Of a DNA stretch of 21,383 nt, positions 20,106 through 21,383 are shown one piece after another; the stretch's first letter is position 1, and each line of letters opens with the position of its first letter. The notes beneath the pieces are model-generated. The model did no database searches, was not told the origin of the DNA, and was given only the letters and a program-made list of their open reading frames with translations. The position numbers and the translations under genes were made by a program. The stretch comes from a virus, in the IMG/VR virus record IMGVR_UViG_3300015024_000035, positions 1 to 21,383 of that record; one strand, 5' to 3'.

Positions 20106-21383
20106 ATGACCAATATTTCTTCAAATGCTAGAGGGCACAGTGCAAAAAGTAAACATAAAACAAAAGCTGCTATTGAATTTAGAAATGCGGTTTTAAGCCC
20201 TTCTGCAATTAGCAATTTACAGCGCGTTAGTCCAGTTTATACATCGCCAATAATTACCGCTGGAAGACCAGCAGGAGATAAATTAGTTCAAACATCTGAG
20301 ACTGTTGCAACCTGGGGTCACCCAAGGGTATTTGTAGGTGGTCATGACGTTACTTACTACAGAAATGCTCCAGTAGATATAACTTCAATAGCATGGACTC
20401 GTCTAGGAAACTATGAATCAATAGAATTTACTATTCCAACGTTAACGATCTTTGACCGTCCTGGTTATAATGATTTAACCTGGTTAACCGATAGTGCCCC
20501 AATCCGTGTTGATAAAATTGATGCTAGTGGAAATGCCTCAGTTCTTTGGCTTGGAACAATAAATGCTATTCGTCCAAGTGCAGATGGATTAGGGATGACT
20601 ATTACTGGTCATGGTCTCCTATATGAATTTGGTTATATTCTCGCGTTACCTTCCGCTGGTGGAGTTCAGACTGTTCCATTTCAAGACCTTGGTGCAACTC
20701 TCGCATCAAAAATGAATAGTCACAGAATTAATATGGCTTTATGTAAGCCTGTATTAGTTGGTCAGTATGCTCAAAAAGATGGCGGCGGGGAAGACATGCT
20801 TTCCTATATTAAATCTTGCTTAACTATGAGTGAATCTGCGGCTAATGCTGCTTGGACTATTTGGATAAATGGAAGTTCTATTCCGTCTATTGTAAGAACT
20901 AATGCAATACCCGGGAATAAGACCAATACATTAGTGGCGGGTCAAGATGGTGTAGTTGATAATCTTATTAAAGATACAACAAATGGTGTTACCGCTTTTT
21001 ATGGTCAGGGGACGACTAAGGGTGGCTTTGCTTGGAGAAATACGATGTATCCACTTTCTTCTGCTACGGCTCACAGGTTTCCCTTAGATGACCCTTTTGG
21101 TGGCTTTGCAGAAACCACAACAGATGGTCAACTTTATACATACTCTGGGGGAGTTACCGCCATCGGTGGTGTATTAAAGCAAAAGTTAGTAGCACTAGGT
21201 TGGACTATTCATTCAGCGTCAGCGACTGTTGGCTCTGTTGCTTATATGACTTTTGATTTAGATACAACTTCTGCTGTTAAGCAACAACAAACTTCTTGGA
21301 ATCAAAAAGTAACAGGAATAGTTGATTCTAAATTTTGGTCAAGATTAATGGGTCAAAGAGATTGCACTGCTGGATATTACATT
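20106..21383 (+). CDS. Minor tail / tail-tip hub-like protein, 5' part (426 codons in window)
   Basis: ATG 20106 follows AAGGAAA. The frame is open to the window edge, so only the N-terminal 426 residues are seen. After a charged N-terminus, the sequence DITSIAWTRLGNYESIEFTI and PTLTIFDRPGYNDLTW, then IRVDKIDASGNASVLWLGTI and GMTITGHGLLYEF, resembles the hub-type (gp27-like) beta-barrel domains of siphovirus tail-associated proteins. These form the ring at the tail tip. A central part has many Gly/Thr (TTDGQLYTYSGGVTAIGGVL). Full length and any receptor-binding or peptidase domain lie outside the window. Confidence 0.65.
   Translation, partial: MTNISSNARGHSAKSKHKTKAAIEFRNAVLSPSAISNLQRVSPVYTSPIITAGRPAGDKLVQTSETVATWGHPRVFVGGHDVTYYRNAPVDITSIAWTRLGNYESIEFTIPTLTIFDRPGYNDLTWLTDSAPIRVDKIDASGNASVLWLGTINAIRPSADGLGMTITGHGLLYEFGYILALPSAGGVQTVPFQDLGATLASKMNSHRINMALCKPVLVGQYAQKDGGGEDMLSYIKSCLTMSESAANAAWTIWINGSSIPSIVRTNAIPGNKTNTLVAGQDGVVDNLIKDTTNGVTAFYGQGTTKGGFAWRNTMYPLSSATAHRFPLDDPFGGFAETTTDGQLYTYSGGVTAIGGVLKQKLVALGWTIHSASATVGSVAYMTFDLDTTSAVKQQQTSWNQKVTGIVDSKFWSRLMGQRDCTAGYYI

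Overview
The window is part of a tailed bacteriophage (siphovirus-type) genome. Head genes run in the canonical HK97-like order from large terminase to head-tail connectors, followed by a tail module with a tail terminator, tail tube, frameshifted assembly chaperones, a tape measure and tail-tip genes. The DNA is AT-leaning. The large terminase N-terminus, the r1t-like holin candidate and several genes that appear to lack leaders resemble actinobacteriophages. The host is therefore inferred to be a low-GC actinobacterium, for example a freshwater planktonic lineage, but no gene here proves it. No integrase, repressor, tRNA, CRISPR array or insertion sequence was recognised.

Layout. (1) Positions 1-1795, + strand: tightly overlapping small genes, three of which carry zinc-finger-like Cys/His patterns, then a gene of unknown function with an extended -10 box directly at its ATG. 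(2) 1831-2361: small terminase subunit. (3) 2390-3924, - strand: four genes of unknown function forming an island between the two terminase genes. (4) 4055-6690, + strand: a lysis and cell-surface block with an amidase endolysin, a truncated gene copy, a putative HExxE metalloprotein, a micro-ORF, a YiiX-like cysteine peptidase fold, and a protein with a type IV prepilin leader. (5) 6690-6905: mostly non-coding, with a 15-bp perfect stem closing a 63-nt loop. (6) 6905-15128: large terminase, portal, minor head protein, protease, two membrane proteins, major capsid, connectors. (7) 15128-21383: tail terminator with two InlB-type repeats, tail tube, chaperones, tape measure and tail-tip proteins. 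The last gene runs off the window.

The most notable signal is a near-identical motif, CCGGACRCYATCACGCACTA followed by T or A, present five times and always on the + strand. It lies just upstream of the small terminase, endolysin, major capsid and tail tube genes, and inside the large terminase gene 265 bp before the portal start. Its 3' end (CACTATAG in the best copies) matches the core of promoters used by T7-like single-subunit RNA polymerases. I infer a set of phage late promoters, with the polymerase or other specificity factor encoded outside the window. Other notable points are a prepilin-like protein, InlB repeats fused to a neck protein, a minor head protein whose reading frame has no standard start codon (suggesting recoding from the portal or a sequence error), and a canonical GGGAAAA slippery site in the tail chaperones.
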